A DNA stretch of 64,000 bases, from contig NMRA01000641.1 in the NCBI GenBank assembly GCA_002633005.1, forward strand, positions 143,671-207,670, written 5' to 3'. Every line of letters starts with the position of its first letter. The stretch's first letter is position 1. Source of the DNA: Phoronis australis. Its lineage: Eukaryota; Phoronida; Phoronidae. The notes under the pieces are model-generated. The model was not told the DNA's origin. It did not search any database and saw only the letters and a list, made by a program, of their open reading frames with translations. Shown here piece by piece: positions 39,801 through 48,410 of the stretch. Position numbers and translations under genes: made by a program.

Positions 39801-42546
39801 AGCTAGACATTTGAAAAATGGTTCTTTTTACGATTGAGTAGTCCTAACATCTTGCATATGGTAAGGTGTTTAAAGATAATTACAAATTTTTACTGATCTG
39901 AAGTATTTGGTTTACGTCGCCCAAATATGGAACATTGAGCAAAATGGAGAGTTTCAGGGTGAGCTACACTTGTGTACTGGCAATACATTTGTAAATAAAT
40001 CAACTGTCTTGTTTAAGTGTTGGTACGGAAAGGAATTACATCACAGAACTCTAGCCCTGGAATGCCAACTGCGATGTCGCGACCGCTGAGGTAACGCCGC
40101 TGCTTTCGTTTCTTCCTGTTTGTGTACTTGCTATGGAATTTACTATAATTAAAACTTTTCGCCGTTTTTCAACCGAATTGCATGATGATAACCGTATTAT
40201 TAGTAAACCCTTTGTTATTTCATGTTGATTATACAAGAAGCAAATGATAAATAACGTAATTCATAATTAACATTTTACTGGTTTACAAGTATTTGTTAAT
40301 TCTAAATACCAAGACTGTTATCAAAATGCGAAAAATAACAGCATGTAATGGTAACATAAAAAGGAAATGGACCAGAGAGGTGTATAAAAGACTAGATAAG
40401 CCATTAGAGAAATAATTTCAATGACTGAAAAGATTTCTACCCTACAAAGATAAGGTTTCAAATTATCGATCCCTCACACTCGCTATAGATAATTTAGTCA
40501 GGAATTCATCCGAATACATCTTTATATATCATGATTATTTTGGCCTTTGGTGCCGTTTGATACAGTTACATTTTTCATTAAAAATTCAGAATTCAGCGAC
40601 ATTTACAAAAATGTGATAAACTACTCAAAGTATCTATTCAAAATATGCAGGTAAGTGTTGTGATGGATAAAAATGGACAAACATCAATCACGTATCATTG
40701 AAATGTACTGTGGATTGCTCATCACACTGGTTGTACTGTGAATAGCTCATCACATTGGTTGTACTGTGAATAGCTCATCACATTGGTTGTACTGCGGATA
40801 GCTCATCACATTGGTTGTACTGTGAATAGCTCATCACATTAGTTGTACAGTGGATAGCTCATCACATTGGTTGTACTGTGGATAGCTCATCACATTGGTT
40901 GTACTGTGGATAGCTCATCACATTGGTTGTACTGTGGATAGCTCATCACATTGGTTGTACTGTGGATAGCTCATCACATTGGTTGTACTGTGGATAGCTC
41001 ATCACATTGGTTGTACTGTGGATAGCTCATCACATTGGTTGTACTGTGGATAGCTCATCACATTGGTTGTACTGTGGATAGCTCATCACATTGGTTGTAC
41101 TGTGGATAGCTCATCACATTGGTTGTACTGTGGATAGCTCATCACATTGGTTGTACTGTGGATAGCTCATCACATTGGTTGTACTGTGGATAGCTCATCA
41201 CATTGGTTGTACTGTGGATAGCTCATCACATTGGTTGTACTGTGGATAGCTCATCACATTGGTTGTACTGTGGATAGCTCATCACATTGGTTGTACTGTG
41301 GATAGCTCATCACATTGGTTGTACTGTGGATAGCTCATCACATTGGTTGTACTGTGGATAGCTCATCACATTGGTTGTACTGTGGATAGCTCATCACATT
41401 GGTTGTACTGTGGATAGCTCATCACATTGGTTGTACTGTGAATAGCTCATCACATTGGTTGTACTGTGGATAGCTCATCACATTGGTTGTACTGTGAATA
41501 GCTCATCACATTGGTTGTACTGTGGATAGCTCATCACATTGGTTGTACTGTGAATAGCTCATCACATTGGTTGTACTGTGGATAGCTCATCACATTGGTT
41601 GTACTGTGAATAGCTCATCACATTGGTTGTACTGTGGATAGCTCATCACATTGGTTGTACTGTGAATAGCTCATCACATTGGTTGTACTGTGGATAGCTC
41701 ATCACATTGGTTGTACTGTGAATAGCTCATCACATTGGTTGTACTGTGGATAGCTCATCACATTGGTTGTACTGTGAATAGCTCATCACATTGGTTGATC
41801 GCGGAAATTCATTAGTTGACGTTTTGTGGCGGACCACAGATACATATGGGCATGACTAGTGTTTAAACTGTAATTATGAACCTATGCCCGATGTAAATTA
41901 TGAGTGAATATTATTGAAAATAAGTAGGAATTTTTTCATGCATCGCCCCTAATTTAAGAACGGGTAAGTCCCTAATTATTTTGACTCAGTTAAGGGGTCA
42001 ATGTTTAGTTTTATTACTAGAAAATGTAATTAGCTAAAGAGGAACTCATAATAAAGATAAAATGATAAAAATACATCTGTGAGTAAAGAACGAAACAAAT
42101 ACGCAAAAGATTTAGGGAACTTAGTTGGGTCCCTATTTGTGATTATTTCATGCATCCTTGCACTAGTGCAGTTTTAATAATAAACACGTCACAATTTTGA
42201 CACGTTCAGAAATACTTGTGATGCAAACATCCTCTAACAATTGAAAATATGATATCCTAGATTTTCTAGAGTAAACTAAAATTGTCTCCTTATCACAGAC
42301 AAGTATCTTCAATTGGCGGAAAGAATAGTTACAGCCGTGCACTTCAAGTACAAAACTCGTGATTTTTACGAGGACCACGTGTCTTACCCCTGATTGCTCC
42401 AGTTCTTGTAGTTTCTGAACTTGTTCCGTTGTCGTTGGCGTCGTCTTCAGCAGACGATAGTTGCCATAGGTAACTCGGCCAAAGCAACTTTCTCCGCTTA
42501 TACTCAAAAAAATTATGCTCAGATAGATGAAACGGTATCTCAACAT
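22677..42546 (-). CDS. Secreted zinc carboxypeptidase, A-type (peptidase family M14A), 10 exons
   Basis: Removes C-terminal amino acids from peptides; made as a secreted zymogen. I reconstructed ten coding exons (42388-42546, 38530-38666, 35614-35710, 35253-35354, 34682-34786, 33483-33593, 32762-32852, 29165-29373, 25822-25906, 22677-23020). All junctions are GT-AG and in phase, giving 1440 bases, 479 residues. Order: signal peptide (1-23), activation domain (to about 111, ending at the tryptic site KKR), catalytic domain (to about 426), and a C-terminal extension of about 50 residues ending in a hydrophobic stretch. Zinc ligands: His184 and Glu187 (HAREW), His314 (LHSFSQ). Substrate and catalytic residues: Arg242, Asn259, Arg260 (DANRNF), Tyr366, Glu389 (FTFEL). 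The S1' pocket residue (bovine 255) is Leu373, as expected for A-type enzymes that prefer hydrophobic ends. Cys253 and Cys278 match the conserved disulfide. Confidence 0.93.
23021..25821. other. Carboxypeptidase intron 9; no other feature
   Basis: 2.8 kb with homopolymer C runs (23560-23571, 25253-25264) and AT-rich sequence. No exon, RNA gene or element recognised. Confidence 0.4.
25822..25906 (-). CDS. Carboxypeptidase exon 9
   Basis: 85 bases, acceptor ttattttcag, strong donor T|gtacgt. Encodes MRVGNIGAEAINRVS then FGVGTAARTL. The last base T and AT from exon 10 make the catalytic Tyr codon (bovine Tyr248). It is too short to be found without the splice frame; the phase fit on both sides is the main support. 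Confidence 0.86.
26122..26718 (-). CDS. Unidentified 198-residue open frame inside intron 8
   Basis: An uninterrupted frame of 198 codons in AT-rich intron DNA, on the same strand as the host gene. The product is of mixed composition with an acidic stretch (ENDTEFELDDWPPDYD), no signal peptide, no clear membrane segment and no motif I recognise. The length is unusual for chance at this base composition, but I see no promoter or polyadenylation signal. It could be a mobile-element remnant, an unrecognised nested gene, or chance. Confidence 0.3.
   Translation of the reverse strand: MASLLVMMRIKAKAKYFGYQDNNVVIPRLLYLVIKVTVLRSEISFPETHFLLNSSANPVHSMMYCVRNFDLEFEQKPTFPFSSDRLGREENDTEFELDDWPPDYDNTFACISSVSSYVSIWLERPNIIFRENQITLQDLRDTCLSENDLVCPLYFYFLKQQRLKLAARGSCIKTLQFSAPCGRVLMKSYDRDLKAECL
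27189..28240 (+). pseudogene. L1/Tx1-like LINE, degraded 3' part of ORF2
   Basis: Lies in carboxypeptidase intron 8, opposite strand to the gene. Frames at 27189-27425, 27406-27774 and onward give the C-terminal part of a non-LTR reverse transcriptase: KYIPNINNDHFWKDSFE..., then after shifts LQFRLLTRILTTNSFLK and CSFCGQSKETLKRLVW, the usual 'CxxC...H/L...C' knuckle near the end of L1-type ORF2. Stops and frameshifts are several (for example at 27426, 27775 and 27903). The 5' part is missing, as is normal for truncated LINE insertions. Confidence 0.65.
28273..28444. mobile_element. 172-bp MITE with ggcgttctacc / ggcgcc inverted ends
   Basis: Outer inverted words ggcgttctacc (left) and ggtagaacgcc (right), then inner ttgcgtcgg.tttcggcgcc and ggcgccgaaatgcgacgcaa. 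The core 'gtggaagaagaacagttgaatgaagaa...actggccaata' also occurs at 55906-55960 with 'ggcgccgaaagccgacgg', so this is a family. It sits at the 3' end of the LINE relic. Confidence 0.65.
29165..29373 (-). CDS. Carboxypeptidase exon 8: third zinc ligand
   Basis: 209 bases. HEPCSLLYGGEQAFSE (second Cys of the disulfide), then FVTLHSFSQLVLLPWGY (zinc His). Acceptor tttttccag, donor gtaaga. Confidence 0.94.
29374..30710. other. Carboxypeptidase intron 7, left part; no gene seen
   Basis: No exon or element recognised in this stretch. Confidence 0.3.
30726..30918. repeat. (GT)n-(CA)n palindrome with mirrored unique flanks
   Basis: About 30 bases of GT, a short centre (acatgtatgtat), then about 90 bases of CA form a large palindrome. 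It is bounded by aacagtgattcgaataatg on the left (30727) and its exact complement cattattcgaatcactgtt on the right (to about 30914). The mirrored flanks show this is a foldback element carrying a microsatellite core and not a simple CA run. Confidence 0.85.
31200..31600 (+). pseudogene. P2X7-like (zinc-binding 'ballast-type' domain) gene relic
   Basis: Reading across frames gives FTGYQYEPEYNDQEMIERLR, then (after a stop) IDCEANCTIMETTDACVSC, then CLTDHPDFAPHLNRGVNRT in another frame. This follows the layout of the 'P2X purinoceptor 7-like' protein family of invertebrates: a 'PYQYEPE' start, a 'C.C..C..M.T..EC.CC.E' zinc cluster, then 'C.TDHP.F...CL.R.V'. At least two stops and a frameshift make it non-functional. 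It lies in the carboxypeptidase intron 7. Recognition is from memory of the family pattern. Confidence 0.5.
32762..32852 (-). CDS. Carboxypeptidase exon 7: substrate-binding NR motif
   Basis: 91 bases. DRLWRKTRRP followed by CIGTDANRNFDYFW gives the residues matching bovine Arg127, Cys138, Asn144 and Arg145. Ends with one base (G) of a Gly codon split with exon 8. Confidence 0.94.
33305..33400. repeat. 19-bp tandem repeat
   Basis: About four and a half copies of catgaatgtgttactcgaa, degrading at both ends. Lies in intron 6. Confidence 0.8.
33483..33593 (-). CDS. Carboxypeptidase exon 6
   Basis: 111 bases. YDWYILPVANPDGYEYS is the family's 'P..NPDGY.Y' signature. Acceptor tgtttcag, donor gtatgt, phase 0. 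Confidence 0.94.
34030..34354. mobile_element. 325-bp foldback MITE, TIR CAAGGTAYCTAAACTAC, TSD aaatg
   Basis: The termini CAAGGTAYCTAAACTAC are inverted, and aaatg flanks both sides (34025-34029, 34355-34359). Inside, 34054-34111 and 34148-34205 are perfect 58-base inverted arms with a 36-base loop. The right half carries further degenerate copies of a 'gtccgtg.cccgtgttt' word (34206-34340). It lies in carboxypeptidase intron 5. Confidence 0.88.
34682..34786 (-). CDS. Carboxypeptidase exon 5: first zinc-binding motif
   Basis: 105 bases. WLDGGIHAREWISPAT carries the HxxE zinc motif and the substrate Arg (bovine Arg71). Acceptor tttgcag, donor gtaggg, phase 0. Confidence 0.94.
35253..35354 (-). 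CDS. Carboxypeptidase exon 4
   Basis: 102 bases. INSWLRDMSNQNPEV, then INIGTTYEGRDMLVIK, the usual 'IG.SYEGR....I' segment. Acceptor tcgcag, donor gtaaat, phase 0 at both ends. An upstream open frame exists but joining at tcgcag restores the family consensus. Confidence 0.9.
35614..35710 (-). CDS. Carboxypeptidase exon 3: end of propeptide
   Basis: 97 bases, acceptor tttttag, donor gtacgt. VIDKEMTHLKKRSVQG holds the dibasic/tribasic site where trypsin-like cleavage would release the mature enzyme. It ends with YARYNE, which joins INSWL in exon 4. Confidence 0.9.
36000..37137. other. Carboxypeptidase intron 2, part; no gene seen
   Basis: No exon recognised. Short frames on both strands at 36235-36562 overlap and match nothing I know. 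Confidence 0.3.
37138..37882 (+). mobile_element. Solo Ngaro terminal unit (B-A-B split repeat) without coding region
   Basis: A repeat B (gcccatcttgcagagtctta ... gattacgataaat) occurs at 37138-37311 and again at 37738-37882, around a segment A of about 425 bases (cattactcatctctatttat ... gtacacgccggtgg). The same B-A-B arrangement ends the Ngaro element at 52079-52895, at high identity. No gag, RT or recombinase is present. It lies in carboxypeptidase intron 2. Confidence 0.82.
37924..37978. repeat. 18-bp tandem repeat, three copies
   Basis: cccacagttctcgtctct repeated three times, directly after the solo Ngaro unit. Confidence 0.85.
38530..38666 (-). CDS. Carboxypeptidase exon 2: activation domain
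   Basis: 137 bases, acceptor tttcag, donor gtaaga. Contains VDFWSGG and the ending GYEIIHENIQT, matching the 'W...Y.V.I.DVQ.LI' pattern of M14A propeptides. Leaves two bases (AC) that exon 3 completes to Thr. Confidence 0.9.
38667..40703. other. Carboxypeptidase intron 1, left part; no gene seen
   Basis: Very AT-rich. 'gtttgtgtatg' occurs three times in tandem at 38828-38860. No exon recognised. Confidence 0.35.
40704..41797 (+). repeat. 28-bp minisatellite, about 39 copies
   Basis: Unit: ttgtactgtggatagctc then atcacattgg (28 bases). The array is 1094 bases. The first few units are diverged, the middle (about 40860-41430) is almost perfectly homogeneous with 'ggatag', and from about 41430 to the end units alternate strictly between 'gaatag' and 'ggatag', making a 56-base higher-order unit. 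It lies in carboxypeptidase intron 1. Confidence 0.97.
42388..42546 (-). CDS. Carboxypeptidase exon 1: signal peptide and start of activation domain
   Basis: 53 codons. MLRYRFIYLSIIFLSISG is a typical signal peptide. It is followed by RVTYGNYRLLK, the first strand of the activation domain. Donor ggg|gtaaga, phase 0. No other ATG in frame lies upstream, so this start is likely. Confidence 0.88.
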
Positions 42547-42641
42547 TTTGAGCTGCGCACGACGAATGTTTCTCGCGTGTTACAATGCAGGCAGCGGCTA
42601 CGTCTGTCTGACCTGACAGTTCCTAACGCCTAGGTCGGAAC

Positions 42642-42655
42642 GTTGCCATGGAAAT
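42642..42655 (+). promoter_or_regulatory. RFX X-box-like site upstream of the carboxypeptidase ATG
   Basis: GTTGCCATGGAAAT matches the RFX X-box GTTGCCATGGAAAC at 13 of 14 positions. It lies about 96 bp upstream of the ATG at 42546. No TATA box is evident. Chance occurrence cannot be excluded. Confidence 0.35.
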
Positions 42656-43013
42656 ATTCTTGGTTTCGTGATAGGTGTTTTGAGAAATGCAGAACGTCCG
42701 AACGATGTTTATTCGCACATCATCTATTGATTTCTGAAGTAAAGATAGTAGTACTGTATAGAATGAGCATCAAACTGGTTGTACGATTTATTTTTGAAAA
42801 TAGATTTTTTTTCAGATTCAAGACCAGTCAATGAAATTTCGTGTTGGCAGGTAATGACCCGGTGGGCAAAACCGATAATATGAAAGCGTTTTGAGTTGTG
42901 AAGCAGTTAGACGGGCAATCGATCTCAAGTTGTTTCATGATAACAATGAGATGTTTCAAAATGATTAGGAGATTATTGAAATCCAAATCGTTCAGCAATA
43001 ACAAAATGCTACA

Positions 43014-43056
<43 letters not shown>

Positions 43057-43079
43057 GGATGAGGAGGAGGAGGAGGAGG

Positions 43080-43117
<38 letters not shown>

Positions 43118-43130
43118 AATAATAATGATG
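43014..43130. repeat. (ATG)n/(AGG)n microsatellite
   Basis: Runs of gat, then gag, then gat triplets, about 39 triplets in all, with an aat tail. Confidence 0.97.
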
Positions 43131-44140
43131 ATACTGATAATTATCACTGCTCTAAAATAAAGAATGAAGTTGAGGATAAAGGCTCACGAGAATGTAGTTT
43201 CTTCACATCGTGGCTTGAAATTTCACCTGCCGATACGACTAACGTTGAAAGACTGCATAGGGGTTGCGAGACGGGAAAATGAACAATGCGTAATTTAAGC
43301 AAATGGCGCGAAAAGGTGAAATTGTTACAGCGAGAATCATAGCGTGCACACCGCTTCAAATTTACCGTCGTGTTAACCAGAAACGTAAATTGTGTTTCAG
43401 GTGTGACAGAAGTTTCTTCCTGCAGAAAAACGATGGTTTCAAGTCACATCTGAGACCACAGACCGTGGTACTTCGAGCTCGTACTCACTCACTCACTTTA
43501 CAATCAAGCAAGGGTGTATTATTTCCTTGAATACGTGTGGTTAGTTTTTGTACAACGCTACATAAATACGGGGACAACAGTTTTGGATCGCACTGGGTAA
43601 AAAATAATAGAAATAAAAGTAGGACTAATAATAGCGACGCAGACGGTTGATAAGCGCCGTCGTGTACATTGCCAACAGCAAAGAAATACTGAGAAGAGTG
43701 CTAATTTTTCAGATACTTCTATGATAGTGGGGTCCATACAAAGATCAACTTCAGTTGTGCTCACTTAGATAAGGAACATCAAATTGCATGAAGATCCACC
43801 CTGTGAGATAAAATAGCAATTTTTATGTCTGTACACCAACATTGCCTCCAGTTGCGCTTTTATCAATAAGGACACGAATATCAATTTTCACGACAAAAAT
43901 ATACCAAAGACCTCGGTTGACAGGCAAACGCAAAGAAAACCAAAATGGCCTCAGTCGACAGATTTGTTGTAAAATTAGCAGTATGCATGCTTTCAATCAT
44001 AGAACGTTAGCCCTAGTAAAATTCAGTAGCTGCCTAGCGGCTAGAAAAATCTAGCCAAAATCACGTGTACCCATTTGAAATTCACGGCAATATCTCACGT
44101 AATCTCGCGAAGTCTTGCTTTTTAGCGAGGTCCTAGCGTA
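43131..44140. other. Non-coding stretch upstream of carboxypeptidase; no gene seen
   Basis: No exon or RNA gene recognised. 44090-44130 (aatatctcacgtaatctcgcg) resembles 1285-1315. Confidence 0.3.
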
Positions 44141-44147
44141 GGTCCTA

Positions 44148-44740
44148 GCGTTACTCTCGCTGGTTCTCTGCGTGCCTGCACGCAGGTATCATTTAAATTT
44201 CCTCGGGAAATTTTTTTACACCGGCATTTCTGATTGGCTGATCGAATTCTCAACGAGTAGCGCTTTACGCAAACAGACTGGCATGACTGATGGAGGAAGT
44301 GTAAATGTTGTACAGACAAATCGGTGTTTAATTCATGTTCAAGAAATGTGAATCAGAAAATCGTGGTTGCCAAACAAAAGGCTCGGAGCCTATTTCGGAG
44401 TGCATCTTTCTACTGTCGCTGATTTTTGTTTACGTTGCTGTCCCATATCCACACAGTATGAATAACACACCGGTTAAATTGGCCAGATGTTTGTTTATTG
44501 TACATCTATGTGCTTTAAGCGCGCTGCTATTAAAGATTACTGCTGAAACGAAATAATTGCTGCTACGTCACTTGCATGACAAGGCTAAAAATCGTTCATA
44601 GTCCGCCATTTTAATTATTTCTTTATTGTAAAGCTAACCAATGACTGCCGCGGTTACATCAACCAGTGATAAACTGCGTGGTACTGAATGATACCACCTA
44701 GCGGACACGCAGGGAACCAGCGAGAGCGTCTCTGCGGCTC
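44148..44740. mobile_element. About 590-bp element, ends ctcgctggttc.ctgc, copy 1
   Basis: Left end ctctcgctggttctctgc and right end gcagggaaccagcgagag are inverted to each other. The whole segment recurs in opposite orientation at 60716-61245, with the same terminal words. A partly conserved frame (MNNTPVK...ITAETK) is read through both copies but is short and has no family that I know. Confidence 0.7.
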
Positions 44741-45664
44741 TACTATACCAGGGCCAGAGTTCTATTTTTCAATTAACCACGTGTTAATAAGTATGCCAAA
44801 CGTCCTGATGATCCATCGCTGCTAGATGCCAAGATATTTGGATCAACGACAGCCGTGCTCTCCGCAACGGGATCTCGTGTATCAAATTCCACTAGGATTC
44901 TTCAAATTAGGTGTATATTGCGGCAGACACAAAGAAAACTAAAATTGCAAATGGAGGACCCACAGATCTGCCCAAAATTAATAATGCATTATTATACACA
45001 AATACGCTCATTCGATACAATATTCGTTGTTTTCCGTACGACGCTATAATATATGTATAATTAGAGAACGGTTTTTACAGCCAAATCGAAGCTTCTTCTT
45101 TTCTAACGGAATTTTAAGGAACTGAAACTGTTTTCCGATAGTCTGAAACCATACAGGAGTATGCACTGAGATTTCGTTCCTACACTTTGACCATTCACCA
45201 CTAACACGCCATTTTCCAACGAACAATCGGCGATTTTTTGATTTTTTTAGATTTACTGAAGCTCCTTACCACTTTTTCAAACTTGGAGGAAATCTGTTTC
45301 CAAGCAACAAACTTTTTAATCAATCGTATCAACCTTACCTTGAAAGCCAGAACAACTGAACATTATCACGGCATCCTGCTTTCATCTCACTAAAACTACA
45401 TAGTCTCAGAATGAAGTTTGGCCTAGTCACCAAAGCGAAAGTCTGCCCGTTATCGTCAAACGCACTTAGTGACACGTAAGTCGACTGTTTATTTTAGCCA
45501 ATAATGTACAGTGACACTGCCATCGTAGTCGCATAGTTCGAAGTGCGCAAACTCGACGATTTTTAAATCGTCTCAAAGACGTATTTTGAATACAGTGAAG
45601 TGGTGATGCGAAGGAGACGATTGCCAAGATATGAGTGCTTATCCACATCGCCTCGGAGTTCAAG
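44741..45664. other. Non-coding stretch; no gene seen
   Basis: AT-rich sequence without a recognisable exon, RNA gene or element. Confidence 0.3.
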
Positions 45665-47205
45665 GGCGGACATTCGCACCCCCGAGCTGCCAAATTGAAC
45701 CTGGGAGAATTTTAGGGGGGCCATGACCCCCTTGCCCCTTCCCCCCTAAATCCGCCATTGCTTACGTAAACTTTATGAATCTGGACCAATTAATGGATTT
45801 TTGCACACTTGCCGGAGTCAGAGAAATGAGTTGTTGTGTCACGTGACCATCACGAGAAGGTGCTTGTAAAATTAGGTAGCCTCGCGTAGCAAGGCGTCAG
45901 TGAGTGTTTGAAACGTAGAATTATCGCGGAGGAAAATGCCAGCGTAAAAGACAAGACGACATTTAGAACTGGCTCGGAGAGAAGTAAGCGATAAAATCTC
46001 TGAAGACGGCTAAGATGTGTGTTCAAATTTCAAAGTAGCTGGGTGACTTTTTTAGAGTTTTCTAAGCTGCGCTACATCGGAAAACCGGCGGGACAGCTAG
46101 CAAGCGTTCTCTCAAGCAATCGCATTTCTAAAAATAACTTACGGCCTTAGCTTAATGTTTGAGTATCACCTACAATCCTTTGTGAATCCTACGGATAACG
46201 AAGGGTAATGTTTTAACGCACACAAATCATCTCCCGAGTTTAAATAACGCCACTGTCAGAACTGAATAAGTCAGTGTAGGCCTATCACTCCAGTAACCTT
46301 CAGCATTTATGCCGGGGTTATTTACTTGAGTAAAATGCACGTGTTGAAATTTATTAAGGTTGTTTCTAGATCGCTTTCCGCTATGTACTGTACGGTCGAA
46401 TCATACATAACTAGTAGAATTAAAAACATACAGTTTGTACTATATACTTGCGGTACATGGCAATAGGGCCGTCCCGAATTACACAGCGACACTCGAATCT
46501 CGCAGTGTTTACCCATAATGCCGTAAACATTCGTCAGGCACATTTGCTGCCTTGTTTTCGAGCCACTGGAGTTTCACATGTTATTTGTTGATGTCTGATT
46601 CTTAACAAGCTTATCTCGGTTGCATTACTCTATTCGTTCTTCCTATGCTAACGAAGTATTAAGTATTATGTTGAGGGCTGCAACACCGGCGTGAAAAAAA
46701 TTTATAAACTGGACAAGTACACGTGGATGCGTGATCTAAAATTCTTTGCCTTCCCGACATTAATAAGAGACACGAGAATGTGCCTGATTTCAAAAACTAG
46801 ATCACGTACTTTCTTATTTCCATAATAACGGCTAATAAAAGTCATCTATATTGCATACAAACATCTCATGTTGGGTGACAATATCTGACGAGTGCAGTTT
46901 TCAAATGCATATTCTATGCTACTGTTACTGAATGCCGAATCGTGTCAGTTTGCGTTCTTTCTAGGAATCGTCATGAAAAAATGCATGGAAAACTATGCCT
47001 CAACATTGTTGTTCTCAATGCAGGGTAAAGAATCGTTATCCGATAAATACATGCAAGGTTTGTTACATTTAATTCAACCGACATCAAAACAGTCGCGTTT
47101 CAGATTACACTCTTTCTAAGAATAGTCATGACAAAATGCTTGAAAACTGTGCCTCGGAGTTGTTGTTCTCAATGCAAGGTAAAGAATCGTTATCCTATAA
47201 ATATA
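45665..47205 (-). repeat. Long dispersed repeat, copy 2 (inverted relative to 17437-19195)
   Basis: Reverse complement of about 17610-19195, including the GGCGGAT MITE end (45665-45765) and two of the three 145-base subrepeats. The missing first subrepeat lies at 48172-48308, separated by a 966-base insertion. Confidence 0.82.
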
Positions 47206-47364
47206 GATTATTACATGGCGAAGTCGTTATCCACCGTTATCTAGAGCCCGAGTGGATTTTGGAGAATTATCGCCCGAGGGGTGTTAGCCCCGAGAGTGAT
47301 AATTCTACAAAATCCACGAGGGCTCTAGATAAGGGGGATAACGACTGAGAACATGTAATAATCT
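47205..47364. repeat. 160-bp hairpin, ends agattattacatg
   Basis: agattattacatg at the left and catgtaataatct at the right bound two imperfect arms of about 70 bases (gtcgttatcc, ttatctagagccc, tggattttg.agaattatc). Relatives occur at 53516-53643 and 56222-56342. Confidence 0.8.
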
Positions 47365-48010
47365 ATTTATACCACATACTAAACGAGAAACAATGCAATG
47401 AATCGATTTACCTGTTCTGACTATCCACGGCTTTGTAACTACTTTCTATGTCAGAGGCCCGGGGTCGGAGGTCGTGACCTTTTAAGAAAAGCCGAGATAT
47501 TTTTGTAAAATAATGCTTTTACTCAAAACCAATTGAAAAATAAAACAAAACAGAAATAAAGTGAATCTATAAGTTAACGTTTAGCAACTATTATAGCTTA
47601 CTACACATTTTATCACGCTAAGCTTCGACCAGGAATATATCGTCTGCTAAAGTAGTTTACCACTAGTAACTGACTATAATGCTCAAGTCAAAGGATCCCG
47701 ACCACACCGACACCTGCATTCAAATTAGAGATCGGTGATTTACAAGTGAGAGAACACGAGAGAAAAATTTCACTGAATTGAAATATTATTTTTATGGAAA
47801 TTATGCGTCTTATTTTTCATAGCGTATAAATGTCGGTGCAATGCCTTTGCTGAACATGCGATTGTTGCGCGTGCTCATTCAAGTATTCTATTTTCACGTT
47901 CGATGACGTCAGCCACTGAGTGGTGTAGTGGTAAAGTCGGCGACTCGCAACTGTTGAGGCCCGGGTTCGACTCCGTCCTCGGTTTCCCGCCAAAACGTTA
48001 TCTCACTAGC
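47365..48010 (+). repeat. Repeat R, copy 1, with tRNA-like module
   Basis: Matches the reverse complement of 52930-53515 over most of its length (for example 'taactactttctatgtcaga', 'atatcgtctgctaaagtag', 'gtgcgtcttatttttca'), and more distantly 54060-55380. Its right end carries a tRNA-like module. Confidence 0.78.
47924..47992 (+). ncRNA. tRNA-like (SINE-head) module
   Basis: gtagtggtaaagtcggcgac resembles a pol III A box region, and gggttcgactcc is a good B box (GGTTCRANNCC) at the usual distance. The acceptor stem does not close, so it is a tRNA-derived repeat head and not a working tRNA gene. Confidence 0.5.
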
Positions 48011-48074
48011 GAGATAACTTTATGGGTTATTACACGGTTGTATCTGCCATTCGAGGCTAATATTGTGGTATAAT

Positions 48075-48158
48075 GTCATTTATTATGACGTAAATGGATA
48101 AAACTAACTAAGACTCTGCAAGATGGGCAGCACGGGAATGCTCTGGCATCGCCCATCC
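48075..48158 (-). mobile_element. Inverted fragment of the Ngaro B repeat
   Basis: catttattatgacgtaaatg, then actaagactctgcaagatgg and cacgggaatgct are the reverse complement of the first part of repeat B (as at 37138-37230), with about 20 bases missing in the middle. Confidence 0.7.
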
Positions 48159-48171
48159 ATGTGTACAGACG

Positions 48172-48308
48172 TTCTTTTGTACTACACGAGGTTGATTGCA
48201 TTCAATTCAACTGATATTACAATAGTCGCGTTTCAGTTTGCGTTCTTTCCAAGGATCGTCATGAAAAAATGCTTGAAATGCTATTCCCAGAAATTGTTGT
48301 TCGCTTTT
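48172..48308 (-). repeat. Detached subrepeat of the long dispersed repeat
   Basis: Reverse complement of 17462-17600 (cattcaattcaactgatatt, ccaaggatcgtcatgaaaaa, cccagaaattgttgttc), about 93% by eye. It completes copy 2 at 45665-47205. Confidence 0.8.
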
Positions 48309-48410
48309 ATGCTTAGCCTGGTTTTAGAAGCTGAGGCCAATAGATGACGCTATAGTTCAAAAGATAGTGTAAAAGAGCGCTCCACAATTTTAGCAGCAAA
48401 ATAAACGTAG

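Noticed and set aside
40704-41797. CRISPR-like array
   Set aside because: Units are contiguous 28-bp tandem repeats with no unique spacers, in an animal intron.
47924-47992. A functional tRNA gene
   Set aside because: A and B boxes are present but the acceptor and anticodon stems do not close, and related copies sit in the same repeat.
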